Source of the DNA: Alphaproteobacteria bacterium
GTDB lineage: Bacteria; Pseudomonadota; Alphaproteobacteria; RF32; CAG-977
NCBI GenBank assembly: GCA_017476085.1
Contig: JAFVEJ010000208.1
Span: 1-33,338, forward strand
DNA: 33,338 nucleotides
Direction: 5' to 3'
Each line of letters begins with the position of its first letter. Position 1 is the stretch's first letter. Under the pieces are notes generated by a model. It saw only the letters and a program-made list of their open reading frames with translations, was not told the origin of the DNA and ran no database searches. The translations under genes were made by a program, and so were the position numbers. Shown in pieces: positions 1 to 8,322 of this stretch.

Positions 1-1315
1 CCAATACCGTCTGCGTGACTGGGGTATTTCCCGTCAGCGGTACTGGGGCTGTCCGATACCCGTGATTCACTGCGAACATTGCGGTATCGTTCCCGTTCCC
101 GAAAAGGATCTGCCGGTGATGCTGCCTCAAGATGTTACGTTCGAAGCGTCCGGCGGCAATCCGTTGGAACGCCACCCGACGTGGAAGCATACGGTTTGTC
201 CGGTATGCGGCAAGCCCGCTTTGCGTGAGACGGACACGTTTGATACGTTCTTTGAATCTTCTTGGTATTTTGCGCGTTACGCGTCGCCGTACGAAACGGA
301 CTGCGGTTTCAAAAAGAATGCGGCGAATCATTGGCTGCCGGTTGACCAGTACATCGGCGGCATTGAACACGCCGTTCTGCATTTGCTTTATGCGCGCTTC
401 TTTACAAAGGCTTTGCGCGACTGCGGCTATCTGGACATTGACGAACCGTTCAAAGGATTGTTCACGCAAGGCATGGTCTGCCACGAAACGTACAAAGACC
501 AAAACGGCGATTGGCTGTTCCCGACGGAAGTCGAAAAAAAACCGGACGGAACGGCGGTGAAAATTTCCGACGGAACGCCCGTAACGGTCGGTCGCGTGGA
601 AAAGATGAGCAAATCCAAGTACAATCTGGTAGATCCGGAAACGATTTTATCGACATACGGAGCAGATGCGGCGCGTGTGTTCATGTTGTCCGACACGCCG
701 CCGGAACGCGATTTGGAATGGACGGAAGCCGGCATTGACGGCGCGTGGCGGTATGTGAACCGCTTGTGGCGTATGGCGTTGGCTTGTTCCGCAGAGGTTT
801 CCAAGCCTGAAAAACTGTCCGCAGCGGCGGATAAGTTGGTGCGTTTGGCGCATAAAACGGTGGCCTTGGTCACGGAAGATCTGGATAAACTGCGCTTTAA
901 TGTCGCTTTGGCCAGAATGCGCGAACTGACGAACGCGATCGGTGAATTGAAAATAGCGGACGACGGGGATAAATACGCTTACCGTTTCGCTTTTGAAACG
1001 CTGGTGCGTCTGATGTCGCCGGTCGCGCCGCATATCGCCGAAGAAATGTGGCACAATCTGGGACATGACACGTTGTTGACGGCCGAAAAATGGCCTGAAG
1101 CGGACAAAGCTTTGATGGCTGACGACACGGTAACGATTGCCGTTCAGGTGATGGGAAAAATGCGCGGCACGATTGAAATTGCCAAAGACAGCGGCGACGA
1201 AGCCGTTAAAGCGGCGGCTTTGGCTCTGCCGACCGTTCAGGCTCAACTGGAAGGCAAAACCATTCGGAAGGTGATTGTTGTTAAAAATAAAATCATCAAT
1301 ATCGTGGCGGCTTAA
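1..1315 (+). CDS. leuS: Leucyl-tRNA synthetase, C-terminal half (5' truncated by window)
   Basis: Class I aminoacyl-tRNA synthetase that charges tRNA-Leu in the cytoplasm. The reading frame is open from base 2, so the gene begins outside the window; about 437 codons are present, roughly half of the usual length. Visible in order are [12 protein letters not shown] near the left edge, a Cys-rich zinc module (CEHC, then CPVCG), the [11 protein letters not shown] segment, the KMSKS catalytic loop (bases about 604-618) and the helical anticodon-binding and C-terminal domains. It ends in TAA. The downstream lptE frame starts inside its last 40 bases. The identification is very secure. Confidence 0.98.
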   Translation, partial: QYRLRDWGISRQRYWGCPIPVIHCEHCGIVPVPEKDLPVMLPQDVTFEASGGNPLERHPTWKHTVCPVCGKPALRETDTFDTFFESSWYFARYASPYETDCGFKKNAANHWLPVDQYIGGIEHAVLHLLYARFFTKALRDCGYLDIDEPFKGLFTQGMVCHETYKDQNGDWLFPTEVEKKPDGTAVKISDGTPVTVGRVEKMSKSKYNLVDPETILSTYGADAARVFMLSDTPPERDLEWTEAGIDGAWRYVNRLWRMALACSAEVSKPEKLSAAADKLVRLAHKTVALVTEDLDKLRFNVALARMRELTNAIGELKIADDGDKYAYRFAFETLVRLMSPVAPHIAEEMWHNLGHDTLLTAEKWPEADKALMADDTVTIAVQVMGKMRGTIEIAKDSGDEAVKAAALALPTVQAQLEGKTIRKVIVVKNKIINIVAA

Positions 1316-1844
1316 AGCGGCTGTCGTTTGTTTGGGGCTCCTGCAGGTTTCGGCCTGCGGGTTCCGTCCGCTCTATTCCGGACGGGGAACGGACGACGCC
1401 GTTTCCGGTCAACAGCTGACGCAAGAGATGGCTTCTATTTTCATTGACGAAATTCCCGAAAGGGCAGGACAGATTTTGCGGCGGACTCTATTGGACAGAG
1501 TAACGCCGACAGGCGAACCGGAAGAGCCGCATTACAGATTGGCCGTTCGTTTGTCAGATGCTTCGATTTCCGAACAGGCCGTGCGCAAAGACAATCTGGC
1601 AACGCGCTATTTAATGACATTGACAGCTTCCTATAAACTTTATTCTTATCCTGAAAACGAAGTATTGCTGTCGGATAGTGTGACAAATCGCGCCGGATAT
1701 GACGTTCAGCGTTCTCCATATACGACGGATGTGGCTGAAAAGGCCGTAAAAGAACGTTTGGTTAAAATTATAGGCGACGATATTTCTTTGCGTTTGGCCG
1801 CTTTTTTGAAAAGTCATAAGGCCGCAGAAGAAAAAAACAAATGA
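1275..1844 (+). CDS. lptE: LPS-assembly lipoprotein LptE
   Basis: LptE is the outer-membrane lipoprotein that plugs and assembles the LptD pore for LPS insertion. The frame opens at TTG 1275 or TTG 1278; the second lies 6 nt after GGAAGG (1266-1271) and may be the better start. No ATG exists in the N-terminal region. A hydrophobic signal ends in a lipobox (VSAC, lipidated Cys at about residue 28), followed by GFRPLYS, typical of this family. Its 189 residues fit the family. It overlaps leuS by about 40 nt and overlaps holA by ATGA. The leuS-lptE-holA order is widely conserved in Gram-negative bacteria and supports the call more than sequence identity does, since LptE diverges strongly. Confidence 0.88.
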   Translation: MLLKIKSSISWRLKAAVVCLGLLQVSACGFRPLYSGRGTDDAVSGQQLTQEMASIFIDEIPERAGQILRRTLLDRVTPTGEPEEPHYRLAVRLSDASISEQAVRKDNLATRYLMTLTASYKLYSYPENEVLLSDSVTNRAGYDVQRSPYTTDVAEKAVKERLVKIIGDDISLRLAAFLKSHKAAEEKNK

Positions 1845-2857
1845 CAAAACTGACTCAAACCGCTTTGGATAATTTATTTAAGACGGGGGCTCCGTCTTTG
1901 AAAGCGGTTTTGTTTTACGGACAGGACGAAGGATTGATTGAAGAATGTCGCGAACGGTTGACGAAAGCGGTCGTTGCTGATAAAGACCCGTTCCGTTTGG
2001 TCGAGCTGACACCCGCGAAAATCAAAGAAGATTCCGCGATTCTTTCCGCCGAAGCCAACGCGCTTTCCTTAATGGGCGGGCGCCGCGTCATTACCGTGCG
2101 CGGGGCGGATAACTTCTTTACGGCGGTGTTGAAAGAGTTTTTGCCGTCTTATAAAGGCGATGCGCTGATTATCGTTACGGCGGGCGGATTGAAAACGAAA
2201 GATTCCCTGCCAGCTTTGTTTGCCAATGATGCTTCTTTGGGCGTTTTCCCGTGTTATTCGGACGAGGGGGAAGCTCTAAAACGTTTTGTGATACAAAGCG
2301 TTTCGGAACAGGAAATGACCGCTTCTGCGGACGTGATTAATTTTATAGCCGATAATTTAGGGGCAGACAGGCTTCAATCCCGTTCGGAACTGGCAAAGCT
2401 GTTTGCTTATATGGGCAATGAAAAAACGATTACGATGGACGACGCGATGGCGTGCATCGGCGACGCTTCCGCTTTGTCGATCGACCAGATGCTTTACGCT
2501 TTGTCGGGCGGACGTCAGAAAGAATTGCATGAAACGCTTGACCGCTTGTTTGCGGAAGGACAGAGCGCGATCGGGTTGTTGCGTTCAGCTTCGGCGCATT
2601 TTAAAAAGATTCATCTGACATTGGCCAAGATAGAGGAAGGAACACCGACGGAATCCGCGGTAGCGGCTTTATTTCTGCATTTTAAGCGTGTGGATGAGTT
2701 TAAGCGTCAGCTGAAACTATGGAACACGATCAAAGTCGGCCGAGCGTTGGAATTGCTGACGCAGGCGGAACGGGACTGCAAATTTTCGGCGCGGCCGCAA
2801 CAGCTGATTTGTTCCCGCGTTTTTTTGCAGATCGCGGCACAGGCGTCAAAAAAATAA
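1841..2857 (+). CDS. holA: DNA polymerase III delta subunit
   Basis: The delta subunit is the wrench of the clamp-loader complex that opens the beta sliding clamp. Its 338 residues match the usual length of about 340. The N-terminus has the family pattern of a short helix followed by VLFYGQDEGLIEE, the degenerate AAA+ start typical of HolA. The middle carries the helical LGADRLQSRSELAKL segment, and the C-terminal collar domain is helical. The ATG overlaps the lptE stop (ATGA), which suggests translational coupling. It ends in TAA, 27 nt from the stop of the convergent helicase gene, and no clear hairpin is visible in that gap. Confidence 0.93.
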   Translation: MTKLTQTALDNLFKTGAPSLKAVLFYGQDEGLIEECRERLTKAVVADKDPFRLVELTPAKIKEDSAILSAEANALSLMGGRRVITVRGADNFFTAVLKEFLPSYKGDALIIVTAGGLKTKDSLPALFANDASLGVFPCYSDEGEALKRFVIQSVSEQEMTASADVINFIADNLGADRLQSRSELAKLFAYMGNEKTITMDDAMACIGDASALSIDQMLYALSGGRQKELHETLDRLFAEGQSAIGLLRSASAHFKKIHLTLAKIEEGTPTESAVAALFLHFKRVDEFKRQLKLWNTIKVGRALELLTQAERDCKFSARPQQLICSRVFLQIAAQASKK

Positions 2858-2884
2858 TTATAAATGTAATAACCGCAATTTTTA

Positions 2885-5692
2885 TTAACTACTATGAAAT
2901 GTATTTGAAAAAAGATTTTCACAACCGGTTAATGAAAAAGGCAAATTCTTTCCAACGGTTGTTATTCCCAAATAATTCGTTGCACGTGTTGTTCCGACAT
3001 ATAGATAACGTGTCATGTCTATATCGTTTTCGTTAATGTGATCAGCGGATATGAAGAAAACCCCTTCAAATTCCAAGCCTTTAATATGGTGTATATCAAA
3101 TACTCTGATTTTTGCCGTTCCAACGGCTTGTCCCTGCAAACACGCTTCAACTGACAAGTTATAATCTCGCCCTTCTTCAGTTAATAGATTTGCTAAAGGT
3201 TGAACCTCCTGTTCCGAATTGACAAGAACGGCAATGGATGGAAGTTCTTTATAATGATTCTCTATTTCGTTTATTTTTTCAACAATCCATTTTGCAGTAT
3301 CTTGAAGATTCGATGCATTTTTCAACCAGACAGGCGAAGGAGCTTTTTGATATTCTCGACTGCTGATATCGATAGTTGTTTTTAATTTTAAAATTTTAGC
3401 TGCTAAGTAATTTAATTTTGGACTCAAGCGATAATTTATTTTTATTTCTTCAGAATCAAACGGTTTTTCCAACGCCCATTTTAATTCGTCCAGTGTTGAA
3501 CAGCCGTAGCTTGTAAGCCGTTGATTGAAATCTCCTTCGGCAAAGAAAGATTTCGAAGACAATTTTTTCATACAAGCAATTTGGAACGGTGAAAAATCTG
3601 TCATTTCATCAACAAATATCTGAATTTTACTTTGAGATTTATAAAAATCGTTTAAATACTTGTTGCTTTCCCGAAATTTCGGCTGTGAAAAACTTCTGAA
3701 GAATTTCAAGATGGATAAAATCAAAAGATCTGTTTCTTCCGAAGAAATATCCTTTCGTTCTTTTCCGAACTTTTGTTTAATATATGTTTTATAGCTTTCG
3801 GCAATGTTAAGAGCAAAGTTGTCAATAGCACTTTTTAGGAAAGTGATTTTTTCTAAACAATCCTTCAAAATTTGCGTTTTTTGATCGCTTTCAATTTTCC
3901 AATCTTCATATTTTTTTCGCATTTCCTCATATTTTTTATAGGCGTTTCTAACTTCAGCGATATATATTTCTTTTTCTAAGGAATTACATTCTTTTACCAT
4001 TCTTTCTGTTTCTTTGTTGTTTCCTTCCCTTCTCTTTTTTTCTTCAATTTCTTCTCGGAGAGAATCCAAACGTATTTTTGCCTCGCGAAGTTCTTTTTCA
4101 TCGGCTATTTCGCTATTGTCGTCGGAAAGGTCAATTTCTTTTTCCGCGACATATTTGTTAATTCGTTCTCGATAATCTGTTACTTTGCCGCCCTTGTTCC
4201 TTATTTCTTCATTTATTCGTCTTATCCATTGAGTATAAGTTTCCAGAATTTGTTGAATTTCGCCGTTAACTGAAAATTTAAACAGATTCTCCATAATTTG
4301 AGATAAAGATTGATTTTCAGATGGACACAGATTTCTTATGGCATAGTCAAAATCTTTTATATCAACTGTTTTTTCATTTGTTGGTTTATTGCGGATAACT
4401 GTTTCTATATCATCTTCCGTAATACTTTTTCTGTGTCCGAATTCAAAACGGTCAAGAGAAAGAACTTTTGTTTTGCCAGAAGAATAAAGAGTGATTAAAT
4501 CGTTAATTTCCTGTTTGATTCTTTGTTTGCAGTTTTCGTTTTGCCATTTATAGAAATTATTGAAGAACGCAATCTTGTCGGAAACATTTTCAGAGAAAAA
4601 AACGTCACTTTCATTTCTGATAAGACCACTTGGTCTTTGAGTCGTTCTTAAAAAGAATTGGCGCGCAAACGATGTTGAAAAGTCATTCCATGTTTTTACA
4701 TTATCGTCGCTTACAGGAATGCTTTCTCTGTTGACTGCATTTTTAAGATATTCACGCAGTAATTTAGTTGGCGTAAAAATAATCCAGCTTTTTTCTATAT
4801 TTTCTATAACATCAGCAACTTCGTTATCGTCGTTATGATCAGACATTTGCTGTTTCAATCGTCTGATCAACGTTGTTGTTTTTCCAGTTCCCGGCGGTCC
4901 CATTAATACAAAAGTTAAATCCAGAGGTTTTGAGGAGATTTCGGTTTGTATTTTATCAAGAAAAAGAAGGGTTCCTAATCTTGAATAAGTCAGCGCCTGT
5001 TCTTCGAAATTGTCTTCCGCAATAATGTTGTTTTTTTGTGGGGTGATATCTTCTTCTAAAATCTCCGCAAGCGTTTTATAATGGTTGTCGGTAGAGGCTG
5101 TTTCGAAGAAAGAATTTGATTTGTCGGAAGGTTTTTCCGTTTCATGTACAGAGGACGGAAAAGAATTTTGAGAGAAAATATGTGTTTGGGTCGGCTCTGA
5201 TATATTACGTAATGACGAAAATTTCTTTTCCACACCATCTTCATCTGTCCAAAAAGTAGAATTTCGACCGTCCCATTCATTATTGAGGCGTACAGGAGTA
5301 AACTCTTCTATTTCAAGAAGAGTGAATGTTCTTCCGTTGATTTTTATTTCTTCGCCAACGTCCGTAAATCTGGCATTCCTTGCCATAGGAACAGTGTTTA
5401 TTAAAACCGTGTATCCAGAATCATCGGGAAAACCTGAAAAATCATATCCGTCAGATACATAGTAAACCGCTATATCTCCGTTGTTTTTTTTTATTTTGAA
5501 TTTGAAAGAGGCTGGACGGGATTTTAAGACGTTCAATCCTTGCTGCTGTTTATGTTTTCTTTCTCTATCCGTAATTAGAGCTGCATCAATATTCTGAGCA
5601 AAAGTTGTCGGTTTTAATTCCGCTTCTCTTGCAATACGGGAAATATTTTCCAATGCGGTTAAAATTTCTTGCGCGATATCATGATTATTCAT
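2885..5692 (-). CDS. UvrD-like SF1 helicase with Gre-like N-terminal domain and coiled-coil arm
   Basis: A 935-residue superfamily 1 helicase/ATPase. Visible motifs: Walker A GPPGTGKT (265-272), Walker B/motif II FVDEMTDF (693-700), motif III GDFNQ (720-724), motif IV NYR (753-755), motif V HHIKGLEFE (868-876) and motif VI YVGTTRAT (897-904). Between Walker A and B lies a charged, heptad-like coiled coil (about 480-620). Residues 61-132 read like a GreA/GreB C-terminal domain, with PMAR followed by DVGEEIKINGRTF. A Gre-like module plus a coiled-coil insertion in the first RecA fold recalls HelD-type RNA polymerase recycling motors, so action on RNA polymerase is inferred, not shown. The gene is clearly more AT-rich than its neighbours. 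Its ATG shares one base with the purB stop (TAATG), suggesting coupled translation. A defence or DNA-repair helicase is the main alternative. Confidence 0.85.
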   Translation of the reverse strand: MNNHDIAQEILTALENISRIAREAELKPTTFAQNIDAALITDRERKHKQQQGLNVLKSRPASFKFKIKKNNGDIAVYYVSDGYDFSGFPDDSGYTVLINTVPMARNARFTDVGEEIKINGRTFTLLEIEEFTPVRLNNEWDGRNSTFWTDEDGVEKKFSSLRNISEPTQTHIFSQNSFPSSVHETEKPSDKSNSFFETASTDNHYKTLAEILEEDITPQKNNIIAEDNFEEQALTYSRLGTLLFLDKIQTEISSKPLDLTFVLMGPPGTGKTTTLIRRLKQQMSDHNDDNEVADVIENIEKSWIIFTPTKLLREYLKNAVNRESIPVSDDNVKTWNDFSTSFARQFFLRTTQRPSGLIRNESDVFFSENVSDKIAFFNNFYKWQNENCKQRIKQEINDLITLYSSGKTKVLSLDRFEFGHRKSITEDDIETVIRNKPTNEKTVDIKDFDYAIRNLCPSENQSLSQIMENLFKFSVNGEIQQILETYTQWIRRINEEIRNKGGKVTDYRERINKYVAEKEIDLSDDNSEIADEKELREAKIRLDSLREEIEEKKRREGNNKETERMVKECNSLEKEIYIAEVRNAYKKYEEMRKKYEDWKIESDQKTQILKDCLEKITFLKSAIDNFALNIAESYKTYIKQKFGKERKDISSEETDLLILSILKFFRSFSQPKFRESNKYLNDFYKSQSKIQIFVDEMTDFSPFQIACMKKLSSKSFFAEGDFNQRLTSYGCSTLDELKWALEKPFDSEEIKINYRLSPKLNYLAAKILKLKTTIDISSREYQKAPSPVWLKNASNLQDTAKWIVEKINEIENHYKELPSIAVLVNSEQEVQPLANLLTEEGRDYNLSVEACLQGQAVGTAKIRVFDIHHIKGLEFEGVFFISADHINENDIDMTRYLYVGTTRATNYLGITTVGKNLPFSLTGCENLFSNTFHSS

Positions 5693-6984
5693 TATCTGAA
5701 AACCTTCTTGAAGATAAAGTCGATTTGCTTTGTATAGAACGACAAGTCAAACAGGGATTCCAGCTCTTCTTTGGAAAGCGTTTGCATCACTTCTTCATCG
5801 GCTTCCAACAAATCTTTAAAAGTGCCTTCGCCCGCCCAAACTTTCATCGCGTTGCGCTGTGTCAGACGGTAGGCGTCTTCGCGTTTTATGCCCTTATCTA
5901 CCATTGCCAGCATTACGCGCTGAGAGAAAACCAATCCTTTCAGGCGGTTCAGGTTGTTCATCATGTTATCGGGATAGATCAGAAGCTTTTCAATAATGCC
6001 CGCCAAGCGGTTCAAGCAGAAATCCAGTCCGATCATCGCGTCCGGCGCAATGATGCGTTCATTCGAGGAATGCGAAATGTCGCGTTCGTGCCACAAAGCG
6101 ACGTTTTCCATCGCCGGAATTACATAAGACCGCAATAAACGCGCCAATCCGGTCAGATTTTCGGACAACACGGGATTGCGTTTGTGCGGCATGGCGGAGG
6201 AGCCTTTCTGTCCGGCGGAGAAGTATTCTTCGGCTTCGCGGACTTCCGTGCGCTGCAAATGGCGCATTTCAACGGCCAGCCGTTCAATGGACGACGCCGT
6301 AATGCCGACGGCGGCAAACAAAGCGGCGTAACGGTCGCGCGGAATAACTTGCGTTGAAACGGGTTCCGGCGTCAAACCTAATTTTTCGGCGACATACTGC
6401 TCCACGCGCGGGTCGATCGTCGCAAATGTGCCGACCGCGCCGGAAATCGCACAAGTGGAAACCTCTTTGCGGGCGGCTTCCAAACGTTCCCTGTCGCGTT
6501 GAAATTCGGCGTAAAAGCCCAGCATTTTCAATCCGAACGTCGTCGGTTCGGCGTGAATCCCGTGACTGCGCCCGATGCAAAGCGTGTATTTGTGTTCTTC
6601 GGCGCGCTTTTTTAAAGCGGCCAGCAGGCGATCCATATCTTTCAATAAAATATCAACGGATTGCGTTAAGCGCATATTGAACGACGTGTCCAACACGTCC
6701 GAAGAAGTCATGCCCTGATGCATATAGCGCGCGCTTTCACCGACGTTTTCGCCGACGTTCGTTAAAAAAGCGATAACATCATGTTTGACTTCCGCTTCGA
6801 TTTCATCAATGCGGTTTTTATCGAATTTTCCTTTGGCGCGGATATCGTCAACGGCGGATTGCGGGATTTGTCCCAATTTTGCCAGCGCTTCGCAAGCGCA
6901 GGCTTCGATTTCAAACCAGGTTTTGAATTTGTTGTCATCCGACCAGATGGCACTCATTTCAGGGCGGCTGTAACGGGGAATCAT
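5692..6984 (-). CDS. purB: Adenylosuccinate lyase
   Basis: Catalyses two fumarate-releasing steps of purine synthesis: SAICAR to AICAR and adenylosuccinate to AMP. The 430 residues match the bacterial short form. Visible family blocks are the TSSD motif (93-96), GRSHGIHAEPTT with its catalytic His region (138-149) and the fumarase-superfamily signature SSAMPHKRNP (262-271), whose Ser lies on the mobile catalytic loop. The ATG at 6984 follows AAAGGA by a suitable gap. The stop codon shares its last base with the start of the helicase gene. It is divergent from the small gene at 7056 across a 71-nt AT-rich gap. Confidence 0.97.
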   Translation of the reverse strand: MIPRYSRPEMSAIWSDDNKFKTWFEIEACACEALAKLGQIPQSAVDDIRAKGKFDKNRIDEIEAEVKHDVIAFLTNVGENVGESARYMHQGMTSSDVLDTSFNMRLTQSVDILLKDMDRLLAALKKRAEEHKYTLCIGRSHGIHAEPTTFGLKMLGFYAEFQRDRERLEAARKEVSTCAISGAVGTFATIDPRVEQYVAEKLGLTPEPVSTQVIPRDRYAALFAAVGITASSIERLAVEMRHLQRTEVREAEEYFSAGQKGSSAMPHKRNPVLSENLTGLARLLRSYVIPAMENVALWHERDISHSSNERIIAPDAMIGLDFCLNRLAGIIEKLLIYPDNMMNNLNRLKGLVFSQRVMLAMVDKGIKREDAYRLTQRNAMKVWAGEGTFKDLLEADEEVMQTLSKEELESLFDLSFYTKQIDFIFKKVFR

Positions 6985-7055
6985 ATTCTTTCCTTTATTG
7001 CAGAAAAAATCAAAATGTGCTTACATATCAGTAATATGAACACAAGGAGAAAAAA

Positions 7056-7373
7056 ATGCAAACACAAACCGTTATCCGCGCTGTAGATTATTTGCCCGAA
7101 AAACCCGAACTGGCCGAAGGGACAACAGATGAATTGGTCGCCGAAACGGATGGCTTGACTGTTCGTCTGTTCGGATCGGCTCCCGATTACACGCAAAAAG
7201 AATTTGAAGACCTGTGGCAGATCGTCTTCGATGCCGACGAAAAGGAAATGATTGCTTTTTGCCGCGAAAAAGGCGTTGATGTGCTGGATGACGACGGTAT
7301 TCCCGTTTCAGGATGGCGCGATGTGGCTGTAATGTTGAAAGCGATAGAAACAGGATTGATTTCTTTGGCGTAA
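7056..7373 (+). CDS. Small acidic protein of unknown function
   Basis: A 105-residue acidic protein that I do not recognise. The start is well supported: AAGGAG lies 7 nt before ATG 7056. There is no signal peptide, membrane segment or obvious catalytic motif. The sequence alternates predicted strands and helices, as in a compact soluble domain, and it is rich in Asp and Glu. It lies 5 nt upstream of a lipoprotein gene, so the two are probably co-transcribed. Coding potential is supported by the strong ribosome binding site and codon use like that of neighbouring core genes. Confidence 0.75.
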   Translation: MQTQTVIRAVDYLPEKPELAEGTTDELVAETDGLTVRLFGSAPDYTQKEFEDLWQIVFDADEKEMIAFCREKGVDVLDDDGIPVSGWRDVAVMLKAIETGLISLA

Positions 7374-7378
7374 GGCCT

Positions 7379-8293
7379 ATGAAAAAGTTTTTTCTTTTCG
7401 TTTTATTTTTAACGGCCGGCTGTCAACTGCCGATTGAAAAAGATATTCCGATTTCTGTGGATTCTTATTTGCGGAAAGTGCCGTCCGTCAAAACGGCCGT
7501 CATCCATTTGGCAAATGAAAATATGTCAAAAGATGATATCGAATATCTTCAGTTTTTTGAAAAACTTAAACCGATATTGAAGGCAAAAGGATATCGTTTG
7601 AAAAATCCCTCCGCTGTGATTTTGAGGCTGGAATTCGGCGCCAAGGAAGAAAAACAGGTTTCGATTAAAAGCGCGATTGATACATATGAATACAATCATC
7701 CGATTGATGAACCGTCAGTTTTGCCTGTGACTCAATATAATCGGCTGTCAGTATATGAAAAATACATTTCTTTAGCGGCGATTCAAGCCGGCAAAGAAGA
7801 ACGGCCGTTATGGAAAACGACGGTTTCATTAAAAGATTACGCGCCGGATTTCAGATCGGCACAAGACAAGTTATTATATTTGTTGTCACATTTTATTGAA
7901 AAGGATTCCGGACGACAGATTTCCGCTAATTTGTCGGATACGGAATTTTATCAGCGGTATGCGTTGAATTATTCCGCGGCCGAGGCTTCGGCATTATTTG
8001 TGACAGAACCGGAAATGCGCCGCCGTTATCTGCGGGAATTGCAAATCAGAGTTGACGCTCATGTCGATGATTTCAAAAAGTGCGGATTAATTGAAAAACG
8101 GGAAGTTGCCTTTATGGTTTCTCCGTTCGGAACATTGCCTTCGTTCGGTTTTAAAGAAACGTTCAAAATTTTAGGAACGCCGATAGATGAAAAAGTCCGT
8201 TCGTGTATAGCTCAATATCTTGAACCGTTGTTGGAACCGCCGCATGATTTGGATACAACCCAGCCGATGAGTGTCATTATTCCCATTCGATAA
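7379..8293 (+). CDS. Lipoprotein with TonB/AgmX-like C-terminal region
   Basis: A 304-residue predicted lipoprotein. ATG 7379 begins a short signal with lipobox LTAGC (Cys15); an upstream in-frame extension to 7313 lacks any signal and is rejected. The middle (YRLKNPSAVILRLEFG) resembles surface lipoproteins that bind conserved strands, such as the DUF4136 type, but weakly. The C-terminal 90 residues have the pattern of TonB or AgmX/PglI C-terminal domains: a charged helix, a lone Cys before a strand, GTLPSFGF, then a second Cys in VRSCIAQYLEPL and a final proline-rich strand. The two conserved Cys could form a disulfide. The role is unknown; envelope function is inferred. It is followed directly by a terminator. 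Confidence 0.8.
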   Translation: MKKFFLFVLFLTAGCQLPIEKDIPISVDSYLRKVPSVKTAVIHLANENMSKDDIEYLQFFEKLKPILKAKGYRLKNPSAVILRLEFGAKEEKQVSIKSAIDTYEYNHPIDEPSVLPVTQYNRLSVYEKYISLAAIQAGKEERPLWKTTVSLKDYAPDFRSAQDKLLYLLSHFIEKDSGRQISANLSDTEFYQRYALNYSAAEASALFVTEPEMRRRYLRELQIRVDAHVDDFKKCGLIEKREVAFMVSPFGTLPSFGFKETFKILGTPIDEKVRSCIAQYLEPLLEPPHDLDTTQPMSVIIPIR

Positions 8294-8296
8294 AAA

Positions 8297-8321
8297 AAAG
8301 CGGGAAAAATCCCGCTTTTCT
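8297..8321. terminator. Bidirectional rho-independent terminator
   Basis: A perfect hairpin with arms AAAAGCGGGA and TCCCGCTTTT around a 4-nt A-rich loop. The T-run on either strand lets it serve both the lipoprotein gene (plus) and the convergent DUF1015 gene (minus), which end on its two sides. Confidence 0.9.
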
Positions 8322-8322
8322 C

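Noticed and set aside
647..1246. Long minus-strand open frame antisense to leuS, and similar antisense frames elsewhere
   Set aside because: They are shadows of well-conserved genes, rich in Arg, His and Gln as mirror frames typically are, with no start signals or motifs.
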